DNA of 64,000 bases from the NCBI GenBank assembly GCA_964531675.1, contig CAZHFW010000014.1, positions 1-64,000 of the forward strand, written 5' to 3'. Positions 45,608-54,135 of the stretch are shown here, piece by piece. Position numbers and translations under genes: made by a program. The notes beneath the pieces were generated by a model that was not told the DNA's origin, searched no databases, and worked only from the letters and a program-made list of their open reading frames with translations. The stretch is from CAZHFW01 sp964531675. GTDB lineage: Bacteria; Planctomycetota; Phycisphaerae; Phycisphaerales; UBA1924. Each line of letters starts with the position of its first letter. The first letter of the stretch is position 1.

Positions 45608-47887
45608 ATGGCCAACGTTCTCGACCAGACTTCGCGTGAAGACACGCCCCTGCCGGGAGGCATGCCCGCGGGGCGCTTTGAATCGCTGCTCATGGGCGAG
45701 CACGAGCCCTCGCTTTCGGAGCTCTGGCACAAGGTCTCGCACGCGCGGCCCAGGCTTGCGCCGCACGCGCAGGTCATCCGGCAGTCCTTCGGCAATCGCG
45801 TCGTCTACATCGTCGAGGATCCCGCAGCGGGCCACTTCTACCGGCTCTCCGAATCCGCGTACCACTTCCTGGGTCTGCTTGATGGTCGGACCACTGTGGA
45901 CGAGGCCTGGGAAGCGGCCAGCGTGCAGCTCGGGGACATGGCCCCCACCCAGCGCGAGTGCGTGGACCTGCTCGGCAAGCTCCAGCTCTTTGGCCTGCTC
46001 GTCGGCGATCTGCCTTTGTCCGCGGAGATGATCGCCGAACGCCAGCTCTTGGCCCGCAAGCAGGATTTGCAGCGGCGTACAGGCAAGGGCATGGCCTTCC
46101 TCATCCCGCTCCTGAATCCCGAGCGGTTCCTGGAAGCGATCAGCCCCGCACTTCGCGCGATCTTCTCACGCGTTGGCCTGGCGCTGTGGAGCGTGCTGAT
46201 CCTGATCGGGATCGGATGCCTGTTTGCCGGGCGTCGTGAACTCGGGAGTCAGTTCAACCAGCTTCTGGACCCCGGAAACCTCGCCTGGCTCGCGGTGCTC
46301 CTGGTCGTGATCCGCGCCTGGCACGAGTTCGGGCACGCCTGTGCGTGCAAAGCCATGGGTGGGCGGTGCACCGAGATCGGCATCATGCTGGTCGCGTACA
46401 CGCTGCCGTTCCCGTATTGCGACGCGACCAGCGCCTGGCGCTTTCCCGAGGTCTACCGCCGGGTCGTCGTCGCGGCGGGAGGTGTGCTCTTCGAGCTTGC
46501 CTCCGCAGCGGTGGCGGCGGTCCTGTGGTCCATCACCGAGCCCGGGCTCGTCAAGACCCTGGCGTTCAACACGATCGTGATCAGCGGCATCACGACGCTG
46601 GTCTTCAATCTCAACCCGCTGCTGCGCTACGACGGGTACTACATCCTCTCGGACATCCTGGGCTCTCCGAACCTGCAGACGCGTTCCACCGAGCTCTGGC
46701 GGTTCATCATCGAGAAGTTCGCCTTTCGGGTCCGCGCGCCCAAGCCCCCCACCCTCGCCTCGACAAACGAAGCGATCATTCTGCTCGTCTATGGGCTGCT
46801 CTCCTGGCCTTATCGCCTCTTCATCACGTTTTCGATGGTCGCGTTGATTGGAGGACGCTATCTGTCGCTCGGCCTGGCGATCGCCGGCGTGCTCTTCACG
46901 ATGTGGTTCGTCTGGCCCCTGATCAAGGGCGTGCATTACCTGTTGACGTCGCCGCGTCTGCTCGGACGGCGCGGCCGGGCGTTCGGGGTTGTTGGCGCTG
47001 TGCTGGCGGTCCTGGTTCTTCTGCTGGCGGTGATCCCATTCCCGGCCAGCGGCATCGCGGCGGGCATGGTGGAAGCCGCGGCCCGCGAGCCGGTGCGGGC
47101 GCTGGAGTCGGGCTTCTTCGACAAGATCCTGGTCAAGGTCGGCGATCAAGTGGAGAAGGACCAGCCCCTGATCGTCATGCACAGCACCGAGATCGAGGCC
47201 GACGTCGCGGTCGCCAAGGCCAAGCTCGAGGCGGCCCAGGCCGAGCTCGACGCCGTGAGCACGACGACTCCCGCCAAGCGAGAGATCGCCAGGCTCAAGG
47301 TCGAACAAGCGACGCGCGATCTGGAACAGGCGTCCAAGGCACTGGAACGTCTGACGGTCCGAGCGCCGATTTCTGGCATCTTGCACGCCGAAGGCGGACA
47401 GATCGGCCTGGATCACTCGGTCGGTCGGTATGTGCGGCGCGGCGAGCTCTTCGCGGAGGTCCTCTCGCCCGATCGCCTGGTCATCAAGGCGTTGCTCTCC
47501 GATCGTGAGCAGGCGTACGTCTTCCGCGGGCCGCCCGAGACGTGGTCAAGCGTCCCCGCCAGCGCCAGGCTTCGCGGCGATCCGGGCCGCACCATTCCGG
47601 CAAAGGTGCTCCGTGTGAATCCCGCGGCGAGCACGAGACTTTCGGTGCGTCCCGCCGCGGCACAGGTCGGTGGTGACGTTCAGCTCGACCCGACCGATAA
47701 GGATCAGTCGCGCACGCTGGTGCCTCAGTTCGTTGTGGAAGTCGTGCCCGAGGTGGAAGGGACGCGTCCGGCAGCCCTCAGGCCCGGGCAGTTCGCGCGG
47801 GTGCGCCTCTCGGCGCCGTCCGAGCCCCTGGTCAGCCAGTGGTGGCGTCGCGGCCGTCAGTACCTCGCGGCGCGGTGGGCCACGTGA
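45608..47887 (+). CDS. PqqD-M50 protease-HlyD fusion (export operon, arm 3)
   Basis: A 759-residue fusion of three modules. Residues about 55-125 form a PqqD-like domain (QSFGNRVVYIVEDPAAGHFYRLSESAY), related to RiPP recognition domains. A polytopic S2P/M50 metalloprotease region follows, with the zinc motif HEFGH at 239-243 and the second motif NPLLRYDGYY at 336-345, whose Asp341 is the third ligand. From about 460 a last membrane helix leads to a HlyD-like arm with two lipoyl halves (FDKILVKVGDQVEKDQPL and VRAPISGILHAEGGQIGLD). All catalytic residues are kept. It starts 7 bp after the GAF-HlyD gene. The natural substrate is unknown. Confidence 0.9.
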   Translation: MANVLDQTSREDTPLPGGMPAGRFESLLMGEHEPSLSELWHKVSHARPRLAPHAQVIRQSFGNRVVYIVEDPAAGHFYRLSESAYHFLGLLDGRTTVDEAWEAASVQLGDMAPTQRECVDLLGKLQLFGLLVGDLPLSAEMIAERQLLARKQDLQRRTGKGMAFLIPLLNPERFLEAISPALRAIFSRVGLALWSVLILIGIGCLFAGRRELGSQFNQLLDPGNLAWLAVLLVVIRAWHEFGHACACKAMGGRCTEIGIMLVAYTLPFPYCDATSAWRFPEVYRRVVVAAGGVLFELASAAVAAVLWSITEPGLVKTLAFNTIVISGITTLVFNLNPLLRYDGYYILSDILGSPNLQTRSTELWRFIIEKFAFRVRAPKPPTLASTNEAIILLVYGLLSWPYRLFITFSMVALIGGRYLSLGLAIAGVLFTMWFVWPLIKGVHYLLTSPRLLGRRGRAFGVVGAVLAVLVLLLAVIPFPASGIAAGMVEAAAREPVRALESGFFDKILVKVGDQVEKDQPLIVMHSTEIEADVAVAKAKLEAAQAELDAVSTTTPAKREIARLKVEQATRDLEQASKALERLTVRAPISGILHAEGGQIGLDHSVGRYVRRGELFAEVLSPDRLVIKALLSDREQAYVFRGPPETWSSVPASARLRGDPGRTIPAKVLRVNPAASTRLSVRPAAAQVGGDVQLDPTDKDQSRTLVPQFVVEVVPEVEGTRPAALRPGQFARVRLSAPSEPLVSQWWRRGRQYLAARWAT

Positions 47888-49956
47888 GTGCCATCAGCTC
47901 CCAACGCCCGGACTTCGGCCAGGCTGCCGCGGCGGCGGGCTCAGGCGCCGACGTCCATCGCGAGCTTTGGCCCGCCTTGGCAAGGCCCGCCTTGCGGCAG
48001 GCGCCTCCCAAGGACATCGATGCGCTGGGGCATCGCCTCCGTGGCGCGATCATCAGGCGTCGCCTCTCCAAACTCGACCACGCCCGCGCCGAACGCATCG
48101 TCAGCGCCGCCAAGGCTCTGGCCAATCACAGCGCGGGGGCGTTTGAGCAGCACGTGGAGGAGACGCGGACCCGGGTGGTGCTCGAGCGACGTTCCGTGGA
48201 CGCGATCGATCAGGCCTTTGCGGCGGGGTTTGAAGCGATCAGGCGGACGCTGGGATTCTCCCTGCACCCGGTGCAGGTCCTCGCGGGGCTGGTCATGTCC
48301 CAGGGCGCGTGCGCCGAGCTTGCGACGGGCGAAGGCAAGACCATCACCGCGATCCTCCCCGCAGCGGTGGACGCGTGGATGGGCAAGGGCGTCCACGTCA
48401 TCACCGTCAACGACTATCTGGCCCAGCGCGACGCGGGCATCACCGCGCCGGCGTATGCCCTGCTTGGCCTGCGCGTGGGCTTCGTCGTCGACGCGTCCAC
48501 GCCGCCGGAACGCCGCGCCGCGTACGCATGCGATCTGACGTACGCCGCGGACAAGCAGCTCATCTTCGATCACCTCCGCGATCGCCTGTTCGCGCCGGTG
48601 AATCCGCGGACGTCGCGCCTCATCATGGACGCGCTGGCCCCGACCAAGAAGCCCGCGGGCCCGGACACGGCGTCACCCGACTGGCCCTCGATGATCGTCC
48701 AGCGGGGGCACTACTCCGCGATCGTGGACGAAGCCGACAGCGTGCTCATCGACGAAGCGGTCACGCCCGCGATCATCAGTCAGACCTCGGAGAACGCCGC
48801 GGAAGCCAACACGCCGGAGGTCTACGCCCGCGCCCGCGACGTCGCACGCTCGCTCGAACCCGAGAAGCACTTCCACGCGGACTTCCGCATGAGGCAGATC
48901 CGCATCACGCCCGCGGGCAAGGACCGGCTCGCGGAGATCGCCCGCGACCCGACCCTTCCCGAAGCGTTCCGCTCGGTTCGCAAGCGGGAGGAACTCCTCA
49001 ACCAGGCCCTCACCGCGGAACATCTGTACACCAACGGGGACGACTACATCGTCGCGGACGACAAGGTCGCGATCGTGGATCGCTCGACGGGACGCGTGCT
49101 CGATGGTCGTCAATGGCAAATGGGCCTGCATCAGGCGATCGAGGCCAAGGAGAACGTCAAGCTCACGCCGGAGCGGCGCACCAGCACGCGATCGAGCTAT
49201 CAGAACTTTTTCCGTCGATACGCAAGGCTCTCAGGAATGACCGGCACAGGCTGGGAAGTGCGCCACGAGCTCTTCCGTTACTACAAGCTTCCGGTCGTGC
49301 GCGTCCCGACCCACAGGCCCGTCATCCGCGTACACGAGCCCGATCGGATCTTCACGGACGCGGATGCCAAGTTCCGGGCGGTCGCGGACCGGGTCGCTCA
49401 GCTTCACGCCAAGGGTCAACCGATCCTGGTGGGTACACGCTCGGTCGCGGACTCCGAGAGGCTCGGTGCGCTCCTGAGCGAGCGTGGCCTGAACTGCGCC
49501 GTCCTCAACGCAACCCGCGAGGCCGAGGAAGCGGCGATCATCGAAAAGGCGGGCCAGGCGGGCGCGATCACCGTCGCGACCAACATGGCCGGTCGCGGCA
49601 CCGACATCAGGCTCGACGAACAATCGCGTGGTGCGGGAGGCCTGGCGGTCATCGCGACCGAGCGTCACGCCGAGTCGCGCGTCGATCGCCAGCTCTTCGG
49701 GCGCGCCGGACGTCAGGGCGATCCGGGCCTTGCCCAGGCGTTTGTCGCGTATGACGACGATCTGATCCGCCGCAGCGCTCCCGCCTGGCTTACCAGGCTC
49801 GGCCGTGCGTCGCTGGCCTCGGGCCGGGTGCTGCCTTCACGCTGGCTCTGGCGCGTCACGCAGATCATCTCGGGCAAGCACTCGGCGATGCTCCGCTCGG
49901 AGACATTCAAGGCCGAGGCATGGCTCGATATGGCGCTGCACCACCAGGTGCGCTGA
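47884..49956 (+). CDS. Shortened SecA-like preprotein translocase ATPase
   Basis: A 690-residue SecA homologue starting at a GTG that overlaps the stop of the protease gene (GTGA). Walker A ATGEGKT (147-153), DEAD (282-285), the YQNFFRRYARLSGMTGT segment, GRGTDIRL and LFGRAGRQGDPG are intact, so it should hydrolyse ATP. About 75 residues remain after the last motif, against more than 300 in E. coli SecA, so most of the helical scaffold, the helical wing and the C-terminal linker are missing. Residues 1-60 are Ala-rich and unlike normal SecA. It is too divergent to be the housekeeping SecA and is probably dedicated to this operon. Confidence 0.92.
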   Translation: MSAISSQRPDFGQAAAAAGSGADVHRELWPALARPALRQAPPKDIDALGHRLRGAIIRRRLSKLDHARAERIVSAAKALANHSAGAFEQHVEETRTRVVLERRSVDAIDQAFAAGFEAIRRTLGFSLHPVQVLAGLVMSQGACAELATGEGKTITAILPAAVDAWMGKGVHVITVNDYLAQRDAGITAPAYALLGLRVGFVVDASTPPERRAAYACDLTYAADKQLIFDHLRDRLFAPVNPRTSRLIMDALAPTKKPAGPDTASPDWPSMIVQRGHYSAIVDEADSVLIDEAVTPAIISQTSENAAEANTPEVYARARDVARSLEPEKHFHADFRMRQIRITPAGKDRLAEIARDPTLPEAFRSVRKREELLNQALTAEHLYTNGDDYIVADDKVAIVDRSTGRVLDGRQWQMGLHQAIEAKENVKLTPERRTSTRSSYQNFFRRYARLSGMTGTGWEVRHELFRYYKLPVVRVPTHRPVIRVHEPDRIFTDADAKFRAVADRVAQLHAKGQPILVGTRSVADSERLGALLSERGLNCAVLNATREAEEAAIIEKAGQAGAITVATNMAGRGTDIRLDEQSRGAGGLAVIATERHAESRVDRQLFGRAGRQGDPGLAQAFVAYDDDLIRRSAPAWLTRLGRASLASGRVLPSRWLWRVTQIISGKHSAMLRSETFKAEAWLDMALHHQVR

Positions 49957-49977
49957 CACGATCCGCCCACCGGTTTC

Positions 49978-51006
49978 TCAGCTCTTGTAGCCCTTGGGAT
50001 GGTCCTTGAACCACTTCCAGGCCGACTCGATGATGTCCTCGAGCTTGGTGATCTCCGCGTGCCAGCCGAGCTCGGTGTTGATCTTGCGCGGGTTGTTGTA
50101 GAGCTTGGGCGGGTCCCCAGGCCTTCTGGGCTGCTCGATCACATTGATCGGCTTCCCCGTGACACGACGGCACGCGTCGATGATCTCGCGGACCGAGTAT
50201 CCCTTACCGATTCCCACGTTGTACGCACGGCGGTCGCCGGCCTTCAACGCGTGCATCACCTTCACGTGCGCGCCGATCAGGTCCTCGACATGCACATAGT
50301 CGCGGATGCACGTGCCGTCGGGGGTCGGATAGTCCGTGCCGAAGAGCTTCACGTCGGGGCGACGGCCCTGGGCGTTGTGCAGCACCACCGGGATGATGTG
50401 CGTCTCCGGATCATGGTCTTCACCGATGACGCCGGTGCGATCCGAGCCCGCCACGTTGAAATACCGCAGCGCGGCGTACGCGAAGGGCTTCTTGGCCCGC
50501 TCGCACGCGTCGGCGTAATCGCGCAGGATGTGCTCGAAGTGGAGCTTCGACCAGCCGTAGGGCGAGATCGGATTCTGGGGGCAGTCCTCGGGGATCGGGA
50601 CCATGTTCTCCGGGGGCACGCCGTAGGTCGCGCAGGATGAGGAGAAGACGAAATTCTGCACCCCCGCAGCATCCGCGGCCTCCAGCAGCGTGATCGCGCC
50701 CGCGACGTTGTTGCGGTAGTACAGCAGGGGCTGCTCCACCGACTCTCCCACCGCGGCCAGCGCCGCAAAGTGCATGATGCACTCGATCTTGTGCGACTTG
50801 AGCAGGCCCTCGACCGCGGCCCGATCGCCGATGTCGTGCCTGGCGAAGTGAAGCCTCCCGCCGGCGGTCTTGGCGAGCCTCTCCAATGGCGCCGCGTGGC
50901 CTCGCATCAGATTGTCGAGCGCCACCACCGTGTGGCCATCCTTCAAAAGCCGTTGCACCGCGTGCGAACCGATGTAACCCGCGCCGCCCGTCACCAGAAC
51001 GTTCAT
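49978..51006 (-). CDS. galE: UDP-glucose 4-epimerase
   Basis: GalE interconverts UDP-glucose and UDP-galactose with bound NAD. The 342-residue short-chain dehydrogenase has the Rossmann motif TGGAGYIGSH (GxxGxxG at residues 7-13), Ser124 in FSSSCATYG and the catalytic Tyr150-xxx-Lys154 in SPYGWSKLHFE. Other hallmarks are RYFNVAG and GTCIRDYVHV. The start at 51006 is unambiguous from the Rossmann motif and has a GTGGAG upstream, although the frame is open 85 codons further. It is divergent from the DUF368 gene and convergent with the SecA-like gene, 21 bp apart. Confidence 0.96.
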   Translation of the reverse strand: MNVLVTGGAGYIGSHAVQRLLKDGHTVVALDNLMRGHAAPLERLAKTAGGRLHFARHDIGDRAAVEGLLKSHKIECIMHFAALAAVGESVEQPLLYYRNNVAGAITLLEAADAAGVQNFVFSSSCATYGVPPENMVPIPEDCPQNPISPYGWSKLHFEHILRDYADACERAKKPFAYAALRYFNVAGSDRTGVIGEDHDPETHIIPVVLHNAQGRRPDVKLFGTDYPTPDGTCIRDYVHVEDLIGAHVKVMHALKAGDRRAYNVGIGKGYSVREIIDACRRVTGKPINVIEQPRRPGDPPKLYNNPRKINTELGWHAEITKLEDIIESAWKWFKDHPKGYKS

Positions 51007-51173
51007 TGCAGACTCCACATGCCCCTGAACTCGCCGCGTGCCCTGATCGCGGCGTCCCCCGTACGCGTCCGAAGGCCTCGGAGATCGCGCCCGGGGAAAG
51101 GGATGATACCGGTCCTCGCCCTCCGGATGTCGGAAGCAGACTTTCCGATTGCCACCCTCTGGACCCCCAACAA

Positions 51174-51198
51174 AATTGTCCCATTTCTCCGAACAATT
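51174..51198. promoter_or_regulatory. Inverted repeat in the galE/DUF368 intergenic region
   Basis: AATTGT and ACAATT are separated by 13 bp in the 222-bp divergent spacer, about 31 bp before the DUF368 start. It is AT-rich against a GC-rich background and could be a regulator site, but this is a weak call. Confidence 0.25.
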
Positions 51199-51228
51199 GC
51201 CCCTCCCCGGACGATCTGCCTGTCCCCC

Positions 51229-52287
51229 ATGAACTCCCCCGCTGACGCCCCGCCGACCCATCGCCCCGATTCAGGTCCGCGCCTTGCGCCCACTTCGCTG
51301 GCCTGGAGATGTCTGCTGGGCGGCGGCCTGATGGGGCTGGCCAACGTCGTGCCGGGAATCAGCGGCGGCGCGATGCTCCTGATCGTGGGCATCTACCGAA
51401 AGTTCATCGGATCGGTCGCGGAACTCTCGGCCCTGAAGTTCAGGCTCCCGAGCCTCATCACGGTCGGCTCCATCGGGCTGGCCGCCATGCTCACGATCCT
51501 GCTCTCCGCGGATCTGATCGCCCATCTGGTCACCGCGCACCCGGTGGAGACCTACAGCATCTTCACCGGGCTCAGGCTCGGCGCGATCCCGATCGTGTAC
51601 CGCCTGGCCCGCCCCCTGGACCGCTCGGCATGGACCGGCGTGCTCATCGGGCTTCTGGTCACCTCGGCGCTGGCGCTGCTCCAGTACAGGCCGGGCGGAA
51701 CCGGATCGGGCGAGACCTCTCCCCTGCTCGGATTCACCGCGGGGCTCGTGGGCGCCAGCGCCACGTTGCTCCCGGGAATGGACGGGAGCTACTTCCTTCT
51801 GCTCATGGGCCAGTACCTGCCGATCCTGACCGCGATCGGCCGGTTCCGCGCCGCGCTGCAAGCGGGCGATGTGAGCGGCATGCTCACCGAGCTTGAGATT
51901 CTGGCGCCGACGGCGCTGGGTGTGGGTCTGGGGATCGCGGGCGTGAGCCTGCTCCTCAAGTGGCTCTTCCGGGTCTATCCCAAGTCCACCCTCGGCGTCT
52001 TGCTCGGGATCGTGGGCGGCGCGTTCATCGGGCTTTATCCCTTCCGCGAAGCGGTGGCGCCGGAAATCGGGGACATGGTGCGGGGCGTGCAGGTGACCAC
52101 GGAGAACGCGGCGGAACTGCGCAGCCCCGAGCGGTCCAAGGACTGGCCGCTGCGCTTTTATGTGCCGACGCTGGTGCAGTCGCTGTATTCCCTGGCGCTG
52201 GTCGGCGGGGGGATCGTGCTGGCCTGGCTCTTGTCCAAACTCGAGCCCAAGGACGATCCCGAGTCGCGTCTGGGACTGACGCACTGA
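51229..52287 (+). CDS. DUF368 membrane protein (PopT-type polyprenyl-phosphate transporter)
   Basis: A 352-residue polytopic protein of the DUF368 family, recognised by GLANVVPGISGGAMLLIVGIY near the N-terminus and the internal repeat LLPGMDGSYFLLLMGQY. DUF368 proteins (PopT) recycle undecaprenyl phosphate across the cytoplasmic membrane for cell-envelope glycan synthesis. About 8-10 hydrophobic segments are seen. The ATG at 51229 is used; the frame is open into the antisense of galE. Its position beside galE fits a role in envelope sugars, but that is inference. Confidence 0.88.
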   Translation: MNSPADAPPTHRPDSGPRLAPTSLAWRCLLGGGLMGLANVVPGISGGAMLLIVGIYRKFIGSVAELSALKFRLPSLITVGSIGLAAMLTILLSADLIAHLVTAHPVETYSIFTGLRLGAIPIVYRLARPLDRSAWTGVLIGLLVTSALALLQYRPGGTGSGETSPLLGFTAGLVGASATLLPGMDGSYFLLLMGQYLPILTAIGRFRAALQAGDVSGMLTELEILAPTALGVGLGIAGVSLLLKWLFRVYPKSTLGVLLGIVGGAFIGLYPFREAVAPEIGDMVRGVQVTTENAAELRSPERSKDWPLRFYVPTLVQSLYSLALVGGGIVLAWLLSKLEPKDDPESRLGLTH

Positions 52288-52290
52288 TCG

Positions 52291-52319
52291 CCGACAAGTC
52301 GCGCGGAGGCGGCTAGGCT
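52291..52319 (+). promoter_or_regulatory. Promoter of rnhA (near-leaderless)
   Basis: CCGACA (52291-52296), a 17-nt spacer and TAGGCT (52314-52319). The -10 box ends 8 nt before the rnhA ATG. Confidence 0.45.
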
Positions 52320-52327
52320 TGCCGCTC

Positions 52328-52783
52328 ATGAGCGTGCCTCACGTTGAGCTTTACACCGACGGCGCCTGCTCGGGCAATCCCGGGCCGGGGGGCTGGGCGT
52401 ACATCCTCAAGCATCCCGCTTCGGGCAAAGCCCGCGAGGCGTCGGGCGCGGAGATGGAAACCACCAACAACCGCATGGAGCTCATGGCGGTCATCGAAGG
52501 CCTCCGGGCGCTGTCGAGGCACTCGGAGATCGACCTTTATTCGGACTCCCAGTACGTGCTCAATGGTCTCAAGGACTGGATCAAGGGCTGGAAGGCCAAA
52601 GGCTGGCGGACCGCGGACAAGAAGCCCGTCAAGAATCAGGACCTCTGGCAAGAGCTCGACGCCCTCCGCGAGAAGCACGTGATCCACTTCCACTGGATCC
52701 GCGGGCACAACGAGCACCCCGAGAACGAGCGCTGCGATCAGCTCGCGGTCGCGGCCCGCGAGGCGATCGTGCGCGGCGGCTGA
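52328..52783 (+). CDS. rnhA: Ribonuclease HI
   Basis: RNase HI cleaves the RNA strand of RNA-DNA hybrids. The 151-residue product has all four carboxylates of the active site: Asp11 in YTDGACSGNPG, Glu51 in TTNNRMELMAV, Asp73 in LYSDSQYV and Asp137 in ENERCDQLA, plus the catalytic-loop His in RGHNEHPEN and the basic handle region WIKGWKAKGWRT. The ATG at 52328 follows a TAGGCT hexamer by 8 nt; a TTG three codons upstream is a less likely start. Confidence 0.97.
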   Translation: MSVPHVELYTDGACSGNPGPGGWAYILKHPASGKAREASGAEMETTNNRMELMAVIEGLRALSRHSEIDLYSDSQYVLNGLKDWIKGWKAKGWRTADKKPVKNQDLWQELDALREKHVIHFHWIRGHNEHPENERCDQLAVAAREAIVRGG

Positions 52784-52795
52784 GCCCCACAACGC

Positions 52796-52838
52796 GCGGT
52801 TATCCGGTCCACCCGGCGCATAACCGCCCGGTGGACCG
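52796..52838. repeat. Interleaved inverted repeats between rnhA and pilT
   Basis: GCGGTTAT (52796-52803) pairs with ATAACCGC (52820-52827), and CGGTCCACC (52805-52813) pairs with GGTGGACCG (52830-52838). The second pair straddles the first, so the two stems would form an H-type pseudoknot or two alternative hairpins. It lies about 120 nt before the pilT start. There is no T-run, so it is not a simple terminator. Confidence 0.7.
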
Positions 52839-52957
52839 TGTGATCCGGACCATGCCGGAACGTCAGGGTCAACCCAGGTTCCCAGCGTGTCGATGTTCTC
52901 CAGAGCCGGGCGGTACGCGCCCGGACTTTGCGCCCTTCAAGGGCCGGGAGCCGACGC

Positions 52958-54013
52958 GTGGAACTCAGGACGATCCTCAAGACCGCCTATGAAGCCGACG
53001 CCTCCGACGTGCACCTGGTCGCCGGCCAGCCGCCGGTGATGCGCGTGCACCAGGTGATCACGGTGATGGACATGCCCGTGATCACCAAGGAGGACGCGCG
53101 GCGGTTCTTCGAGGAGATGGCGTCCAAAGAATCCATCGGGATGTTCGACAAGAACAAGGACGTCGACTTCTCCTACTTCATCGAAGGCCTGGCCCGCTAC
53201 CGCGTGAACGCCCACATGCAGAAGGGCGCCATCGGTATGGCGATGCGCATGATCAAGACCAAGGTTCCGCCCCTTGCGGCGTTGAACCTGCCCGAGGTCA
53301 TCGCGCGACTGACCTACCTCCCCCGCGGCCTGGTCCTGGTGACAGGCGACACGGGCTCGGGTAAGTCCACGACCCTGGCCGCCATGATCCAGGCGATGAA
53401 CGAGCGCTACCGCAAGCACATCATCACGCTCGAGGACCCCGTCGAATACACGTTCAACAGCGCCAAGTGCCTGATCGAGCAGCGCGAGCTCGGGCAGGAC
53501 ATGCCGACCTTCGCCTCGGGCCTCAAGCACGCCCTGCGTCAGGACCCGGACATCATCCTGGTCGGCGAAATGCGCGACCTGGAGACCACGGCGCTGGCGA
53601 TCTCGGCCGCCGAGACGGGCCACCTGGTGCTCTCCACGCTGCACACCGTGAACGCGTCGCAGACCGTGGAACGAATCATCGACATGTACCCCGCGGGTCA
53701 GCAGAACCAGATCCGCTCGATGCTCTCCAACACGCTTCAGGCGGTGGTCTCGCAGACCCTGTTCAGCCGCATCGATCGCCCGGGCATGGTGCCCGCGGTC
53801 GAGACGCTCCTGTGCACGCCCGCGGTGCGCAACCTGATCCGCGAGGCCCGCACGTTCGAAATCCCGAACGTGATCGAGACCAGCCGCGCGATCGGCATGA
53901 GCAGCCTGGACACGTCCATCGCCGAGCTCTACTTCAACGGCATGATCAGCCGCGAGGACGCGATCGCCCAGGCCGCGTACCCCGACAAGCTCGAGCGTCA
54001 GCTGGCCGCCTGA
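52958..54013 (+). CDS. pilT: Type IV pilus retraction ATPase
   Basis: PilT is a hexameric ATPase that depolymerises type IV pili. The 351-residue product has Walker A GDTGSGKST (about residues 130-138), the Asp box EDPVEY, Walker B/His-box region GEMRDLETTALAISAAETGHLVLSTLHT and the PilT-specific AVRNLIREARTFEIPNVIET, which separates it from PilB. The GTG at 52958 is chosen because GGGAG lies 7 nt upstream and the domain starts right after; a TTG ten codons earlier is possible. It heads a run of pilus/pseudopilus genes. Confidence 0.93.
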   Translation: MELRTILKTAYEADASDVHLVAGQPPVMRVHQVITVMDMPVITKEDARRFFEEMASKESIGMFDKNKDVDFSYFIEGLARYRVNAHMQKGAIGMAMRMIKTKVPPLAALNLPEVIARLTYLPRGLVLVTGDTGSGKSTTLAAMIQAMNERYRKHIITLEDPVEYTFNSAKCLIEQRELGQDMPTFASGLKHALRQDPDIILVGEMRDLETTALAISAAETGHLVLSTLHTVNASQTVERIIDMYPAGQQNQIRSMLSNTLQAVVSQTLFSRIDRPGMVPAVETLLCTPAVRNLIREARTFEIPNVIETSRAIGMSSLDTSIAELYFNGMISREDAIAQAAYPDKLERQLAA

Positions 54014-54135
54014 TCTGGTTCCAGAACCACGCAAGCGACAAGAGTCACGTCACGAGAAAGGGGAGGTGGACGCGAGGAAGGAGTCAGGGGCAAAGAGCGG
54101 TGCAAGGCCGCGCTCGTCCCTCGCGTTCGTGAACC

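Noticed and set aside
41915..49956. The export operon as a genomic island inserted at tRNA-Phe
   Set aside because: I find no integrase, no direct repeat of the tRNA 3' end, and no obvious change in base composition.
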